Origin: Ascidia mentula
Lineage: Eukaryota > Chordata > Ascidiacea > Phlebobranchia > Ascidiidae
Reading direction: 5' to 3'
Assembly: GCA_947561715.1 (NCBI GenBank)
Contig: OX387199.1
Location: 21,581,001-21,645,000, forward strand
DNA: 64,000 nucleotides
Below the pieces are notes generated by a model. The model did no database searches. It was not told where the DNA came from and saw nothing but the letters and a program-made list of their open reading frames with translations. The position numbers were made by a program, and so were the translations under genes. Shown here piece after piece: positions 36,421-50,582 of the stretch (position 1 is its first letter; each line of letters starts with the position of its first letter).

Positions 36421-38990
36421 GTTTAAACACTTGACACTACGTCAAAGCACACGCAAAACCCGTATTAATGTTTGATCAATCACGAGAATCTCTGATGTTT
36501 GAGTTACTGCTGCGTCAATTCCGAGAGTCGATGTCCCTCTAGTGTGGGGAATCCATTTTAGCAACGTGTAATGTTAAAGTTGATGTTCGATATAAACAAA
36601 TTAAAACGTGGAGGACACTCTTGAGACGAACATGTATTTAACTTTCAAAATAATAAAAACTTTATGCTAAGATGCTGGAAATATTATGGAAGCGTGTTAG
36701 ACACAATTGTGTTTAACTTCGTAACTAAGTACTTTCCATTGTTTATCGGGATCTGTATGAGAAAATTCCCGACCCTTTTAACCTTAATAAAATCTGCGAC
36801 TTGTTACTAAACATCAAGCATTGGATTGGCTGCCTACGACGAAGCAGAAACCGGAGCGGCCGTACCAGCCTCAGCTTATCCATTTCGGTAATCAGTAAAC
36901 CAATAACAGGCTAATATTTACGTAAACTCAACTTCCCAGCAACACATATGCCAGCAGGGGAAAAACTGCGGAGATTATTCGATTTAAGTAAACATTACCT
37001 GTCATATGCAAACAATTTGCCGTGTTCACTGGCAGTGTTTTGCAGTATTCAAATTTCAATTAAGCTGATACATGTCTGTGATATGCCAAAAACTGTACCT
37101 TGGCAAAACCCTAAATAATACCATGTGCAAAAATTATTTACTGTCAAATATTTGTCCTAGTGCGTATATTGTGATTTCTTATTGTGAAAAAAAAACGACC
37201 AATTTAAGAAAAGCTGAAATAAACGTTTCCTCTGGTTTATATTTATTGCTGAAAAATTGTTTCTCAATTATAGGATTAATCAGATAGCATATATTTCCAT
37301 GCATACCACGCAAACCATGCTATTTAAAATACAAGACATCGGAAAAGGTATGCTTAGCCCACACTACAAAAGCAACAGAACCTTGGAATAATAAGTTGTA
37401 ATTTCTAGTTTAGCTTCAAATGATTAATGCATCTTTAAAATAAAAATATGAAGCTGTAAATACACGATCACAACACAAAAGGCTTCCACAAGCCTGTTAA
37501 ACCCTGTCAACTCTGTACACTATTCAAGTTCACTCGGTTCTCTGTTTTCTGACATACCCACTGGTGTCACTTACAACTGATAAAGAGACAATCATAACTA
37601 GCTGTATACCGCCATCTAGCGCCTGTATATTTTTTTTAGTATTGATGTCACCACCACAACCAAAAATTTTACACACTAATGTGAAATTTTACACACACAA
37701 AAATTTTACACACTAGTGTGTTTGGCAAAGCAGGTGTTTAACAGTCCAGGTTTGTTCAAAAAACATCAGCTGTCATCCAAGTTATTTACTCACAAGAATT
37801 GTTTGTGAAGTTCGTGGATTAAATCGTGTTTGAATAAAATCGGTTGAGATCGATAATAATCAGCAATCTTCGGCGTTTAAATGCCGAGCTATAGCTAGGT
37901 TATAACCTAACCACACGCCAACGCACCCGCACAAAATCAGATTTAATTCGTTTCATTGCAATAATAATATTTGCTGTTGTCAAGGAAACCGTTACGTCAC
38001 AACGATGTGAAACATATTCGAACTTGGCCGATCATTAAAGTTAAGCCAACCGTTGAAATTTCCACTTTTGTTGGTTGAGGCGAAACATCGCGCGATGTTC
38101 TAAAATTCTTGTGCAAAACATCGTGTGACCTCAGAACTACTTAGTTTTATGGCAACGGTTTGCGGCTCCCCCCGATTTGAAGTACGCGGAAATGTCTGTG
38201 ACGGAAATTTCCTGTTTTTCCAAAACATTCGCCTTACATCGGTCTGTGGTTTAAATGCCAGAGCTAACTCACGACGCAACATCGGATTTAATTGCTTTTC
38301 ACTGGCAAATGTAATAATGTCGCGAACGCTTTGTGAACACGGTTCACTTACAACGTTGAAAAGAACTGTTGACAATGAACTTGGCCGTACGTTGATGTGA
38401 AGCAAACCGTTGTAGCTTCACGAAACTTCAGAACTACCAGAACTAATATTTGACATTCACTGGCAGCAACAACGATCACAATTTGTCTGTTGATATAGGG
38501 CACAATTTTCTCTGATATGAATATAATTTTAGGGTTTGTCAACATTTTAATCGTTCTGTTTACTCTTTCGCTGTTCACGGTACGAGATAATAAAAGCTTC
38601 TGTTTTCAATGTTTAAACAAGGGCTCTCGATGCATTTGGAAACGTAACCAATGTTGTAAAGCACCAATTGTTGTCAATGAACTTTGAGCTAAGCAACCCG
38701 TTGAAATTTCCACTGTTGAGGCGAAACATCACATGGTGTTTTGAAATTAGTGAATAACATCACGTGATTTCACAAACATACACGGTTTCAAAGTACCAGT
38801 TGTTTATGGTTTGCGGCGAAAAATCCTTTTCGATAGTGGAGGACGATGAATTGCAGAAATCCAAGTTAACCTCATGTGTTTAATGTTTTGTGAAATACAG
38901 AGTACTTTAAATAGTTTTCTTTGTTCCTGTCCGGAACTTCATCCAGCGTTCGAGTCTCCGTCTCCGATTTCCTGGGTGTGCCAACAGTCA
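36421..38990. other. Gene-free, mostly unique DNA
   Basis: Nothing gene-like is seen. 36730..36870 resembles the recurrent intergenic block. 37665..37730 holds three copies of AATTTTACACAC. From about 37850 the sequence is a degenerate tandem repeat related to the next unit (GATAATAATCAGCAATCTTCGG..., GTTGAAATTTCCAC..., GAGGCGAAACATC...) with palindromes at 38084 and 38724. Confidence 0.55.
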
Positions 38991-40771
38991 TGGTGTTTTG
39001 CACTCCAATACATATTGCGCAAAGATACAAATTTTAATTCTAATTTTAAAGTTGGGTATTTTCTTGTCGCCGGGAAAATGGTCACCAGATTTTAAATTGT
39101 TGAAACATTTTACGTGAACACCCTTGCGCGACGAGGCGGAACATCACGTGATGTTTCCAGACCCCTGGGGCCACGAACACCATTGTTTTTCTCAAAAGTA
39201 AGGGATTTTTATAAAGACTACGTCCACTTATAAGTTTTTGTGATCTTCGAAAGAAGAGGTCCTACACAAGTTAGTTTCATCGAATCAATTTGCTGCAAAC
39301 ATCATTAGGCTCTTGAGTCAAAGTGCATGGAGGTTTGACATTGTCAGTAAAAAAATCCACCCAAACTATGTAAATGTATACGATATGAAGACAATACGTG
39401 TGGGACATTAATTTGACTTTGCAATTTTCCGTCGTAAAACATATTTCCGTTCTGATTAGTAACTTAGCAATGGTTGTATTTTCCATTGTGTAATAGCAAT
39501 AGTGGCAGGACTTAATTGTAGCGTAATGCTAACTTTTCCATCACAAGACTTGTATTGTCAAGTCCTTGAAATCTCATGTTTTCGTGAATTGGTTGAGTTG
39601 AGATGGATAATAGTCAGCAAGCTTCGACTCTGGAATTTAAATGCCGAGCTAACCAAATCTCACGGCGACGCCCTCGTATTAAATCTGATTTAATTCCTTT
39701 CATTGTAATATTAATAATGTCCGTTGTTATGGTGTCGGTTACGCCAAATCATTAAGAAACATACTTGAACTTTAGCAAATTAAATCGTCGACATTTCCAC
39801 TCTTGTTAGTTGAGGCGATATCTAGGCTTTATCAAAACAGTTTGCAGCAATCCCTATAAAAGCCACCATGGTATTTTAGACCTCCAAAACATTTAAAAAT
39901 GTTGCACAAAGACAAAAAATCTTTTTTGGGGATCGCTAATTTTTTTATCTTTATCGCCTCGTGATGTCAAAGATGAAGTGCGAACAACAGTTTGGGTACC
40001 TCAGGCGAACAGGAGGTCATTTTCCACATAAAAACTATGACTTGATAACCAACAACAAGTGCTGAATTTGCACGTACCTCGGAGGCAGCAACCGGCACGC
40101 CCATGCTAGCCTTAGCTCGTAACATAGCCTGCTCGCGCAGTCCGTCATTCGCCTGGCTACGCTATAAACAAAGGACTGCTATTTACGGTCTTACAGCAGC
40201 ACTAAAGAGGCAAAACGAAGTTATGACAGCAGTGAGGTTTTACTACCAAGTTTTAAATAGATTTCGCCTGTTTGTAATCTTTCGAAACATGAACATTTGT
40301 AAAATGATTTGATTTAAATGAGTTTCATTCACAAATCTCTACAAAAAAAAACAGCGAATGATTTCATTTACAAACATCTACTAACAAAATATACCACAGC
40401 GAACTACACTAACTATGTACTCAGTGCAAGTTCTTTTACGCTTTAAACAAACAGTTAGCTTCACATAACAGCTTTACACCAAGCGTAAGAAAGGCCTGTG
40501 AAGCAACGCAACTCTAAAAACAACTTCACGATAATGAGCAAATTGCATTTACAGTAGGCAATAAAATAATGGTTATACGATCCAATCTACATCAACATAT
40601 GGAAGCTCGAGCAACTCAAGTTTAATGAAATATTACTAGATATAAGTATGGAGACAAAAGTTTAGGTCGAATATTCAACAGGCAATGGCCTTACTGCGTT
40701 TGCTTCAAGCATCTTGGAAATTTGGGTTGATTTATTTCATTACATCTTGTTGCCTCAGATCTTGCCTTGTT
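38991..40771. repeat. Segmental duplication copy 2, left part
   Basis: Matches 1..1661. It contains the CACGTG palindrome (39140..39155) and the 84-base exon-like segment (40078..40161). The poly(A) signal for alpha-3 is at 40731..40736. No gene supported. Confidence 0.85.
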
Positions 40772-42236
40772 TTAAAGTTTTTCAGAGAAGTCCAGACAGA
40801 GTTGAGTAACTTCCTCGCTTCCTTCAGGACTTTCGATTTCATGGAAGAGTTCTTTCTTCTTTTTTTTCAGCGCTTTATTTTCACCTCCATCAGTTTCCAG
40901 GTAACTGTTGTAACAAAACGAAATCGTGGAAAAAATGGTTGTTTGTGCAATCATTCTCGGTTAAGGTGACAAGCTGGCATCGCTTAAAATGTGAAATCTT
41001 GCCAATGTCGTTCAAAAACAAAATGCATGAAAACGACGACGAATTGAAAATTAGGAAAACTGAACTATGAAAAACTGTTCAGGGATGCTTTTCATTAAAA
41101 AAATTAGTTTCAATTATGTTCAACAAAAGTATTGCCCAGAAATGTGTAACTTGTAACCTTTATTATGAAATTTCTGTGAGCTGCCGGCAGATTTTGTTTA
41201 TATATTCATGTTTTGTTATACACCACTGGCGGCACTATTGATTTTGCCTTTGCTCGGCCTTATACTGTTTCCGCCTTGTTTTCTCTGTAAGGATGCACCT
41301 AGTTTGGTGCTCAACGGATGGCGTTGGCTATATATTCACTACAAAGTCTTTTCAACAGTGCCCATCTGTCTTCAGCTTACAGACTGTGTAACTAGTTTTA
41401 ATTTACACGATAAAAACACACAAATGATTTTTTTCAAGAAATAAAGTTAAGTTTAAGGACTTAGCGTATGGAGGAATTATTAAATTTTACCTTTTTAACA
41501 TTTCCTTCGCTGCTTTTTCTCTTCCATAAAAACTCTTCTCACGAAACACTTTAATGAGGTCTTCTATGATATCTTCTTCGTTTTTTTTCTGTACTTTTGT
41601 TTTCTTAGTTATTTTTACTCTTAAAATACAAGCGGCGATGCAGGATGATACAGGGATGGATTGGTAGACATCATTATCAGCTACTCGTCTGGCAATCTCG
41701 AACAACAAAAGAACTGAAAACTCGAAAAACCGATCCTCGTTGTCACTTCTGGTATTTATTGATTTTGTCATAAACTTCTCAAAATATTCACAAAATCCAC
41801 GCAATTTCACCCTATGATCTTTATGGAGAAAGTAAACGTAACTGTTGGGTTGGTCTGTAAGAGCGGAGGTAATGATTATACCATTACCAGGTTGGTCTAC
41901 AGATGGGTTGGCAAGCAAAATAACATTTCGTTTCCCACCGGATCCGCAGCGAAAGTAGAAGTAGTTTCCTTTTTCGAAACGTTCTGCTTGCTGTGGGGTT
42001 TTGTTTTTGACAATTTTAATGAAGATTTTGAGTAATCCTTTCCCTTTCAACCCTTCACAATTATATATCTTCACAAGTTGTCGTGGTACGCAATGATTTC
42101 CTCTGTTTCCAGGATATGCCTGTTGGTATGTTGTAAGCTTCTTCACAAGATCTTTCACTTCATTGGTTTCATTTGTGATACGATTAATCATTTTAACCCA
42201 TCTAAGTACTACATAACGCACGTTAAAAAGCGGCAT
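40772..42236 (-). CDS. Alpha-3: tandem-family protein, two exons
   Basis: Intact family gene of 292 residues; near-identical duplicate of alpha-1. Exon 1 is 42236..41491 and exon 2 is 40904..40772, with the same splice sites. Exon 2 is six bases shorter than in alpha-1, dropping two glutamates from the acidic tail. All six exon-1 differences lie within 133 bases; they change LLKNF to LLKIF, ERG to EKG and NYIFF to NYFYF, and two are silent. The remaining motifs (NVILLANP, DQPGNGIIITSAL, LRGFCEYFEKFMTKS, SIPVSSCIAA) are unchanged. Function unknown. Confidence 0.8.
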
Positions 42237-44139
42237 GTTCTTCTATTGCGTCACACAAACTCCGACTGTTCAAACCTACACAAAATTGCCACCGAGTGAC
42301 AGCAAAGTTAGTCTTTCAACAGATGTTATGCAGCTTTCACTGCTGCCAAACGTAAGTAACCCTAACTGCACCGATGCTTGCAGTTCGAAGACGTAAAGTT
42401 CAAATTAAAGCAAGCTTCAACCGCCGGTAGAAAACTCAGGCGGACACCGGGAAACGCGACAGCACGACAACGGCCAATACGCAATCCCCGCCAGTAATGC
42501 AATCGAATTTGTAAATTCATTTCATCACATCGTGAGAATAACCTACGAACCAAAGCGGAGTTGGAACACTTTTCATTGTTTAACGGGATTTTTAAGAGCA
42601 AATTCGTCCCTTATAACGCAGAAAAATGACTGCCTTTCCCAAAACAAGTATAGTGCCACGCGTATACCAGTCGAAATTGCCCGGCACCGGTGAAGAGCAA
42701 ACCAGGCTACAAACCATAGGTTTAATCAACTGCAAGCATTTGTTTGATCGCTTACAGCAGTATCAACCCACCAAGTTCGGTTACCAACTGACCGAGTTCG
42801 AACAATTGTCTAAAAAAGGCATAGTGCTTAAACCAAAAGCAACTAAGGAAATTGCATTTTTAAGTAAACACTATTTTTTTTTTATTAAAAAGTAAAACCC
42901 CGGGCGACCTGTCATGTAACAATGCTTATACAACTATGCAATATGTATACAAGCGGAAAAAACGTATTTGCTTCACATGTTTACTGGTTATTAACTTATT
43001 ATAGCTGATAAACTGTGCCTCAATACCACACCATATGACACCCTTACATGATGACCTATGTCCAGCAGGCACACACTTGTTTTTGTAATCCCTTACACTA
43101 TCTCTATGACCTACTGCAGCTTTCACTGCTGCCAAACGTAAGTAACCCTAACTGCACCGATGCTTGCAGTTCGAAGACGTAAAGCACACCGGGAAACGCG
43201 ACAGCACGACAACGGCCAATACGCGTATCGCCACGCGCAAACAGGGTTATAAATGAGGCCTATTGTGTAAGGTGCAAAACCATAAAACGAATTGTTGAGG
43301 TAAGTGTGACTTGTTTTAAATGATTGCTAGTTGTACATTTCGCGGTATATTGCAAATGGTCAACGCAAACCTTTGTAGAAACAATGCGACGGAAAAGTAC
43401 ATTAAAACAGCACCAGACACATAACAGTATCCCAGGCAAATACAGCCTGCCATAATTTTGTTGCCATTTTTGCTAACGAAAATAAATGTGTGTTTGCCAT
43501 AACGGCCGGACAAAGTAATCCAAAGCTGTCTCACAATAAAACGCAAAACATTTACACAAAGTTCTATGTACGATCGCAACACAAAAGTTTTCCAGGAACG
43601 ACCAAAGTCCTGTCTATTCGGTTCCGTTTTGTCGTGACCTGTCCCAGTGTCATTTGCAGCTAGAAGGGACAATTCTCCACTGTACGTAGTATGTTTTGTG
43701 GCTCTATACCTCCATCTAGCGCCAGTTTTTATGACGCCTTAAATAAAGGAAAAAAATGCAAACACACAAAAAAATTAGCACAAACGCGGTGTTTATTGTG
43801 AAATTAGTACGGAATAATTCTTTGTGTAATACAAGCGTAAAACAACAAGAAATGGCAATGAAAATCGACACAGTTAAAAGCGCTATTATAAAATACAAGT
43901 ATCTAAGTGCCCTTTATTAATACATTGAACTTGGTGCAAAACGAAACACAGTTTACATCGCAAAAGCTAACACATGGACTTTTACGGATTGTGAAATTGC
44001 AAACAACATATTACACATTGAAATAACAGTATGCGATAAATGTAAATAAGTATTATCCTTGCAATCGCGAAGGTTTAAACTTATGTTAACATATGGTTTG
44101 TGGACATTCACAAACTGTTTTGTCGTTCAGTTATGTACA
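42237..44139. repeat. Intergenic block between alpha-3 and beta-5
   Basis: Duplicate of 3133..5126. The second half of its internal direct repeat (43120..43215) has lost about 70 bases relative to 4018..4148. No gene supported. Confidence 0.75.
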
Positions 44140-45665
44140 TCATTGTTTAATATCGGTTGCAGCTGGATTGAAGAGTCGTTTCATTAGTTTTTCTTTTTCT
44201 TCCTTCGTACCTCCTTCCACGTAAAACCTATTTTAACCCAACCAAAAAGTTATAAATATAACGCGCTTTAAATATATTTGTATATCCAGTCCAATGTCTC
44301 AAATATTAATGGGCAGCGTAGACTCAGTTACACTACGATGTGCATTTTGTAGAAACGAGCGATTCGAAAGCAAATCCTGAAAACATTTTTACTTGTAACG
44401 TTCTTTGCTTTTACTTGTGTAAAACGATTTAGGGATCTGTAGAAAAAACTTCAAGGTAATTGGGGGCCAGCATTTTATTTTCTATATGCGCTCTGATAAA
44501 TAAGAGTTAGTTTCTGTTTTTCAGGAGATATATGACCCCATTCCGCAGGCCATGTGCACAGGCGAAAATCTTTTGTACACCAACCATAGAGAACATGTCA
44601 CGAATGACTACAGGAAGCAGTCTGTTTGACCGACGGATTTGTCTTTTTTCGCATCAACATTTGCCGGAAACTCGAAAGGGAGTAAGTGTTCTTGCTGTTA
44701 AGTTTTGTTGTGATTTTTGTTTTTTTTGCTCTTTTCTTTTAGACAGAAACCGGGAATGCCAATAGGCACAATTATTATTTCTTTTAAAAACAAAGACCTT
44801 ACATTGGCGCTTATCGTCTATCACCCCCTTTCGAGTTTCCGGACAATACTAACCTCTTCAGGATGGTTCTTGCTTCATTTTTCCTCATATCCAAATCCCC
44901 TTGAAATACTTTTTCCAGCTGCCTAAATACATCTAACTCATTTTCCTTTCTCTCTGACATGGAAACTCTCAACATAGAAACGGAGATGCAGGATGACACA
45001 GGAATGGATTGGTGGACATCACCATTAGCAAGTCGTCTGGCAATCTCAAACAACAAGAAAACAGAGATCTCGAAAAACCGACCCTCGTCTCCCGTGCTGT
45101 CGCCTTTGGTGCTGACTGATTCTGTCATAAACATCTCAAAGTATTGCGGAAAACCTTGAAACTCGTATGTTTTTGGCGGTTGAAGCAAGTATTCAAATGT
45201 GTTTGGTTGTTTTGTGAGGGAAGAGGTCATCATTAAACCATTCCCAGGTTGATCTTTAGTTGGGTATGCGAGCAAGATAATATCTCGATTCTTACCGGGT
45301 CCACAACGGAAGAAGAAGTAATTTTTTTCTTCATACATTTCTCTGTGTTGAACAATATCAATGAACTTGTAAAGCAACTTTTGACCCTTGACCAACTCAA
45401 AGTTGTAACTTGCCACTCGTTTACCGGGAGCCCGGATCTTCTTTTCTTTGCAATATTTTTTCAAATTTGTCAATATTTTTCCAAATTTGAGGTGATGGTT
45501 GGTTGGCATGACAACTTGTGGAAAATTGCTTTGAAATATTTTGTCGTACTTTCTAAACTCATCATAACTTTCTGTCTTGGTCCCAATGTTTCGTTTCCAC
45601 GAGACTTGTCCACTCCATAGATTACGAGACCCCAAAATGCCGTTACATTTAATTACTCTGGCCAT
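44140..45665 (-). CDS. Beta-5: tandem-family protein, two exons
   Basis: Intact family gene of 299 residues; function unknown. Exon 1 is 45665..44854 and exon 2 is 44227..44140, with the standard beta junction and C-terminus (LFNPAATDIKQ). Start MARVIKCNG as in beta-4, with which it shares the STKGDSTGDEG loop. Six extra residues near position 60 (HHLKFGKILTNLKKY against HHLLTNLKKY in beta-4) come from an 18-base near-duplication of the CAATATTTTTCCAAATTTG sequence. Motifs: YDEFRKYDKIF, VKGQKLLYKFIDIV, NYFFFRCG, DIILLAYP (Tyr in place of Asn), DQPGNGLMMTSSL, FFEISVFLLFEIARRLANGD, SIPVSSC. Confidence 0.8.
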
Positions 45666-48190
45666 TCAATTCCTTTTAACCAACTAGCAACAAATCTTCG
45701 GTGTGTAAGAATTTCTGTGTTAAAAATAAAGGTTATACTTTCGTACTAAGCTATAAATCGGGGGTCATCAGATGAACTGCACGCCTTTCACATGATATTT
45801 AATCTTCTAATTAGATTATCTCAATAAACCTGTGAAGAATACGTACTTCGCTAAGGCATTATCTTATCTCAGTGACATTATATTACCTCTATAATACGTG
45901 TGTTTTCATTTGCGGAAACTGGTAATGCTAATAGTAGGGATATCGATTTTGCAATTAATACTACATCAGCTGACATTGAACCAAAGCTTGTTACTTCATT
46001 GATACAACGATTTTTAACGTTTTTGTCATTATTTTGTTAAACCTCGTTTCTGCTGGCAATATATTGTGGAAAACACACAAACTTGTCCTGGTATCGACCC
46101 TGTTGTCTGAACTTGCCCTGTTGCTGCTACAATATCATCATTGTGTTTTGTTGTGACAGACACAAACCACGTTACCTCAACGAAGCCACAGAAGTTTAAA
46201 CAAAAACCCTCTAATGTAAACACCAGTAATCTACTTTACTCCTTCACAGGAGTTTGCAAACTCAAAAATCAACACTAGTATTTTCATAAAATTTGGTAAA
46301 TTGTTGACCATGAACTACTAGGTGCACCATGTTGCACCACTACCGCAAATTTAATGGGAGTTCGAATTTAAACCTTTGGTCTTTACTTCACGTGAGAATT
46401 TTGCTTTTTTCGTAAGAACACACTTATATTTCCATCGATATTCACACTAGAGAGATTCGCCAATTTTCAGGCCATGCAATGCAATATAGGCTTATTATTG
46501 GTGGGAGGTCAAGTATTAAAACTCGTCGCATAACACGTAAACTTGATCAAAGTGCAAACGAAATTCTTATAACGGTGGTCAATGATGATACCCCCAAATA
46601 TTGTCAAGTGATTTAACCACGTGATTCGAGTTTGTAAGCAAACAACCAACAAACCAAAACAAACTAATGACGACCCAGTATACGATGCTGTTTATCTGAG
46701 TTGGCGTCGAGCAATTTCCCGCCCCTTTAACCTTTCCAAACCTTCACACGGTTTCGCACAGCTAACATTGGTATTGGTTCCGCCCCCTGTAGCCGCAGTC
46801 GTCACGTTTGTCGTGCCAGTCTCTGCAAGCCCAGGTCTGTAAACAGTAAACCTCACCTAGAATAACCGGCTAATATTTGCGAACGCTCAACTCAAACTAT
46901 AGCAACATTTGTACTTGGCTCACAACCTTCACCACGCAAAATCAAAGCACGACAAAACACATTGTTTTCAGGAAAGTTTTAATTTAAATTGTTTAAGAGG
47001 TACAAAATCAATGAATACAAGGTAAAATTTGACATAGATTTTATTTTATTCCAGTAACTAAGAGCTCAAACTAAAATATCAAACCAAACTAACACACTCG
47101 CAAACAAACAGAAATATACAACAATTTAATACCGCGCGAAATATTCGCTACCTGAGCAACAGAATGCTAACTAGAAATTTGCAATTATCCACTCCTCCCA
47201 TGCGGTAATCAATTGTCGGCCCTTTTAACGTCGACAAACGACCGTGTACCCGGAACAGGAAATGTCACCCCCGGACCAGTCCTAACTTGTCCCATATCGG
47301 TAAAGAGAAAGTCCAGTTAGAAATTATACGTTTATTCAACTACAGGAACTGGATTGGCCGCGTACCGCACACAAGTCTCAATTGCCAAACAGAAATCAGG
47401 TGAAGTCAGCATAAAAGTAAAAGCCCTGGCGACCTGTCATATAACAATGCTTATTATCAATACATTATATTTATGTTAATATTGTTATTATTGTTAATAT
47501 GTTGTTGTATTTGTCTTGATACAACGTCACATTGCACCCTCTAAATGTCCAATGTCCGATAATCACAGCTATATTTGTTTGTGATTCATTATTCTATCTC
47601 ATGATCTAATGCAGTGTTAATTGCTGCAAAACGTGCGTTATTTTGTACAATGGATGCAGGTAACCTCACCATCATTTTGTCACATGGGCGTAAAATTCTT
47701 TGGTAAATCTTCCTCTACAAAAAACTTCGGAAGGACCGCAATAATTGATTCGGATCGTTGCTAATTTTCGACAAGTAAAATATCTTTTTTACATGTTATC
47801 ATCCGTATTCGGCTTAGGATCCAAAATGTTGGTCCATGCGAGTAAAAAGTGGTCCAATATTGTTTACACTACACTTGAAATAACATAATGACCTCTAAAT
47901 ACTGGAAATACATGCCTAAAGAACATTCAAAGAACATACATCCATCTATTAACTACATCCATTCATATTAATCCCTAATTCATATCAACTCCCTTTCGGT
48001 TCATGACCAAAACCTCAACCTGCAAGCTGCCCCCATCTGTTTTGTTCTCGTAAAACAGATGGGACAGCCTGTAGGTTGCGTGGCGCAACCGTGTTGACAA
48101 ATTAAGTCAACAATATCGCGGTTGAGTGCTATATGACACGGTGTAAAAAATAAATATGATCCCCAATCGCAAGGTTGTAACATCGTAATA
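45666..48190. repeat. Gene-free upstream of beta-5, partner of 34354..36420
   Basis: 45666..48190 aligns with 34354..36400, with about 490 extra bases at 46180..46660 that also resemble 6950..7130 and 54600..54790. It contains the triple-hairpin segment at 48017..48111. No gene supported. Confidence 0.7.
48017..48111. repeat. Three consecutive hairpins (second copy)
   Basis: Same layout as 36216..36310. The inner arms CATCTGTTT / AAACAGATG and the hairpins GGTTGCG/CGCAACC and GTTGAC/GTCAAC are unchanged. The outer arm differs at a few bases, one of which restores a pair that is mismatched in the first copy. Confidence 0.6.
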
Positions 48191-50582
48191 ACAATTTAAA
48201 CGGAAATGGAATGGTAAAAAATGTTTCTTGCAGACACTTTACAGGTATATGGCCCAAAACTGAACCAAAGATACCGATCCCTGTTTTAAAACTTGACAAA
48301 ATTTGCATAAGGTGTTCAAAATAATTTGTTCTGTTCGAAATATCAACAACATGCGTCGCAAACCAACGAATTAAGGCGAGTTTAATTTTAATAAACTGAT
48401 TAATGTACGTATATTAATGCATTAGAAGCAAGGAAAATGTTTCTAAAATATGCGGATTTCGTGATTACTTACCAGCTGGCTTTTACGCAATCGTCGTTTG
48501 AATGCATTTAAATCTCACACTATGTACACACGTAACGGGACAACGAGTAAGCGAGTAATCAGTTTGTAGAAAAGCAAACATTATGTGACATGGAAGACCA
48601 TGCGTTGCTTTTGTGGCATCATATAAATACCAATTAATGATTAACTTCACACAAAAGTTGGCGCAAGTTCAACAAAGGCATCCTTTATAACCCAGCATGG
48701 CTCTTCAAACGTTACTGCTTCAACTCCGTTTGAAGTAAATCAGTAACAATGAAATTTTATTAAAAAGTATATTGCAGTTGCACATGTCGTTTGTGTCTTC
48801 CAGCTACCTCTTTTCAACACAAGAATCGTCACCTATGCCGCGCAATTCAAGGTTCTTTTCGGCTAAGTATTTTTTCACTTTTAATTTGTTAATTTAAGAT
48901 GTGCTTTAATGTACCGACACCTCTGGACGAAATTTAAGTCTGGTGTTTGGTTTCCATGTACTTTTCCGTAGAGTTCGTGTGTGGCATATAAAATAAGTCC
49001 GATTGGTCTACCGGATCGCAAGTATCCAAAGAGAAAAAGTCTGGACGCCCAACTAAGCCGGGTTTTTAGCGGGCCCAAAACGTTTTGGTTTGGTCAAGTC
49101 AAAAACATGGCTATGTGGTTTTACGCGTCGAGGTGTTAGCCGCCATCGATCGTAAGCGCACGTAAATGTTAAAAGCAAACTTAGGTGCCCTTCAACAATA
49201 ATTGTCAACAAATCTGTCGTTTAAATTGTCATTAGCTGGGACAAATTTAAAAGGGGTCGATGAGACTTTTTGATTAGATTGGCATGTTTTGCCTTGATTT
49301 AAGTCAGGACTAACAGGTCACGATGTGCTTCACGAACGCAATTTAAACTGCGCCCGTCTTTGGACGCACGATGCAATGCAGAAAGTAATTCGCCGGTATG
49401 AGCATGTCGGTTTCAGGCATAAATAAAAACCCATGCGTCATCTTGATCGCGAATCAACCTTAACGCCAAATACGCACACCACGACTTCAACTGAGGGTCA
49501 AGATCCAACTGAGGGACAAGGATCTGACAAGGGACAACGCTAAAAGTCTTTTAGAGTTTCTCTCTGCACTCTTTTCGTTTTAAGGACAATTGTATCGTAC
49601 TCCTTATCATGACCGGTAAACAGAGAGTAACTGTATCTCCGTGAGACGATTGATTTGCCATTTAAAAAGCAAATTATGAAATGTGCCGCATCAGTCTTAC
49701 GTCTACAAACTGAATTATCCGGGTTGGGCACTCTTTAAGAAGACTGACTGTTGTATTTTAAAGTACACAAGCATGTGAGACACACGTTTCGGCCGGAAAA
49801 AGTAAAATGATTGTCATGTAGCTACCTATAATCCAATTTTGCCTACAAATGTTTCTAACGATGACCCAGCAGGCATTTTTGTGTTATGATATATCAGTTT
49901 TTAGGAGGGATGAACCCATGTATTCCAAACAATATCTTCGCATATATGGAATACATTTGCCTCGTAGGTTTTCAACAATTTCTTGGGCATCATTGCTTAT
50001 TTAGTTTCTCAGGCTAAGGTAACCTATCATATTTGCAGTTGTAGAACCCACATACTCATGACTGAAAGTGGTTCTGGCATTTAATTGCGGTGTCGTAAGC
50101 ATTTCAATGAAACACAAGAACATTCTGTGTACACATAATGATATTTAAAAGACAGAAATAGTCTTTCGAGTAAAATTTCAAACAAAACAACACAATGTCA
50201 AATGAAAAAACTTAAAAAATTATAACGACAACGATTTTTGGTTAAACAGTGTTTTGCAGGAAATCAGTAATTAACAAACTTATTAATACACTCAATAAAA
50301 TGTGTAAGACTCTTTTGACACATGCGATAATCGACAGCCAAAGCATCTTGGAACACCGTCACAAGTGAAGGGTTATTGATCAAGTACAATTAAGTGCACA
50401 CAACTAACAGTTAATCAACAGATGAAAAACATTCTACGTCATAGCTATGACATCAGAGAACATGAACATTGAACATTTAAAGGTTCTAAAAAATATGTCT
50501 CTCGTCACAACATAACGTATATATAAAACTAGAACATAAAGCAAAGCACAAATCGAATATAAGTTGACAGCCTATATATATA
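48191..50582. other. Unique gene-poor DNA left of the Ty3/gypsy fossil
   Basis: No similarity to the rest of the window. Two minus-strand open stretches look coding-like: 49078..48881 (containing GLILYATHELYGKVHGNQTP and a following NFVQRCRYIKAH) and 49731..49540 (containing CRRKTDAAHFIICFLNGKS). I do not recognise either. They could be exons or parts of an old element. Otherwise nothing is seen. Confidence 0.4.
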
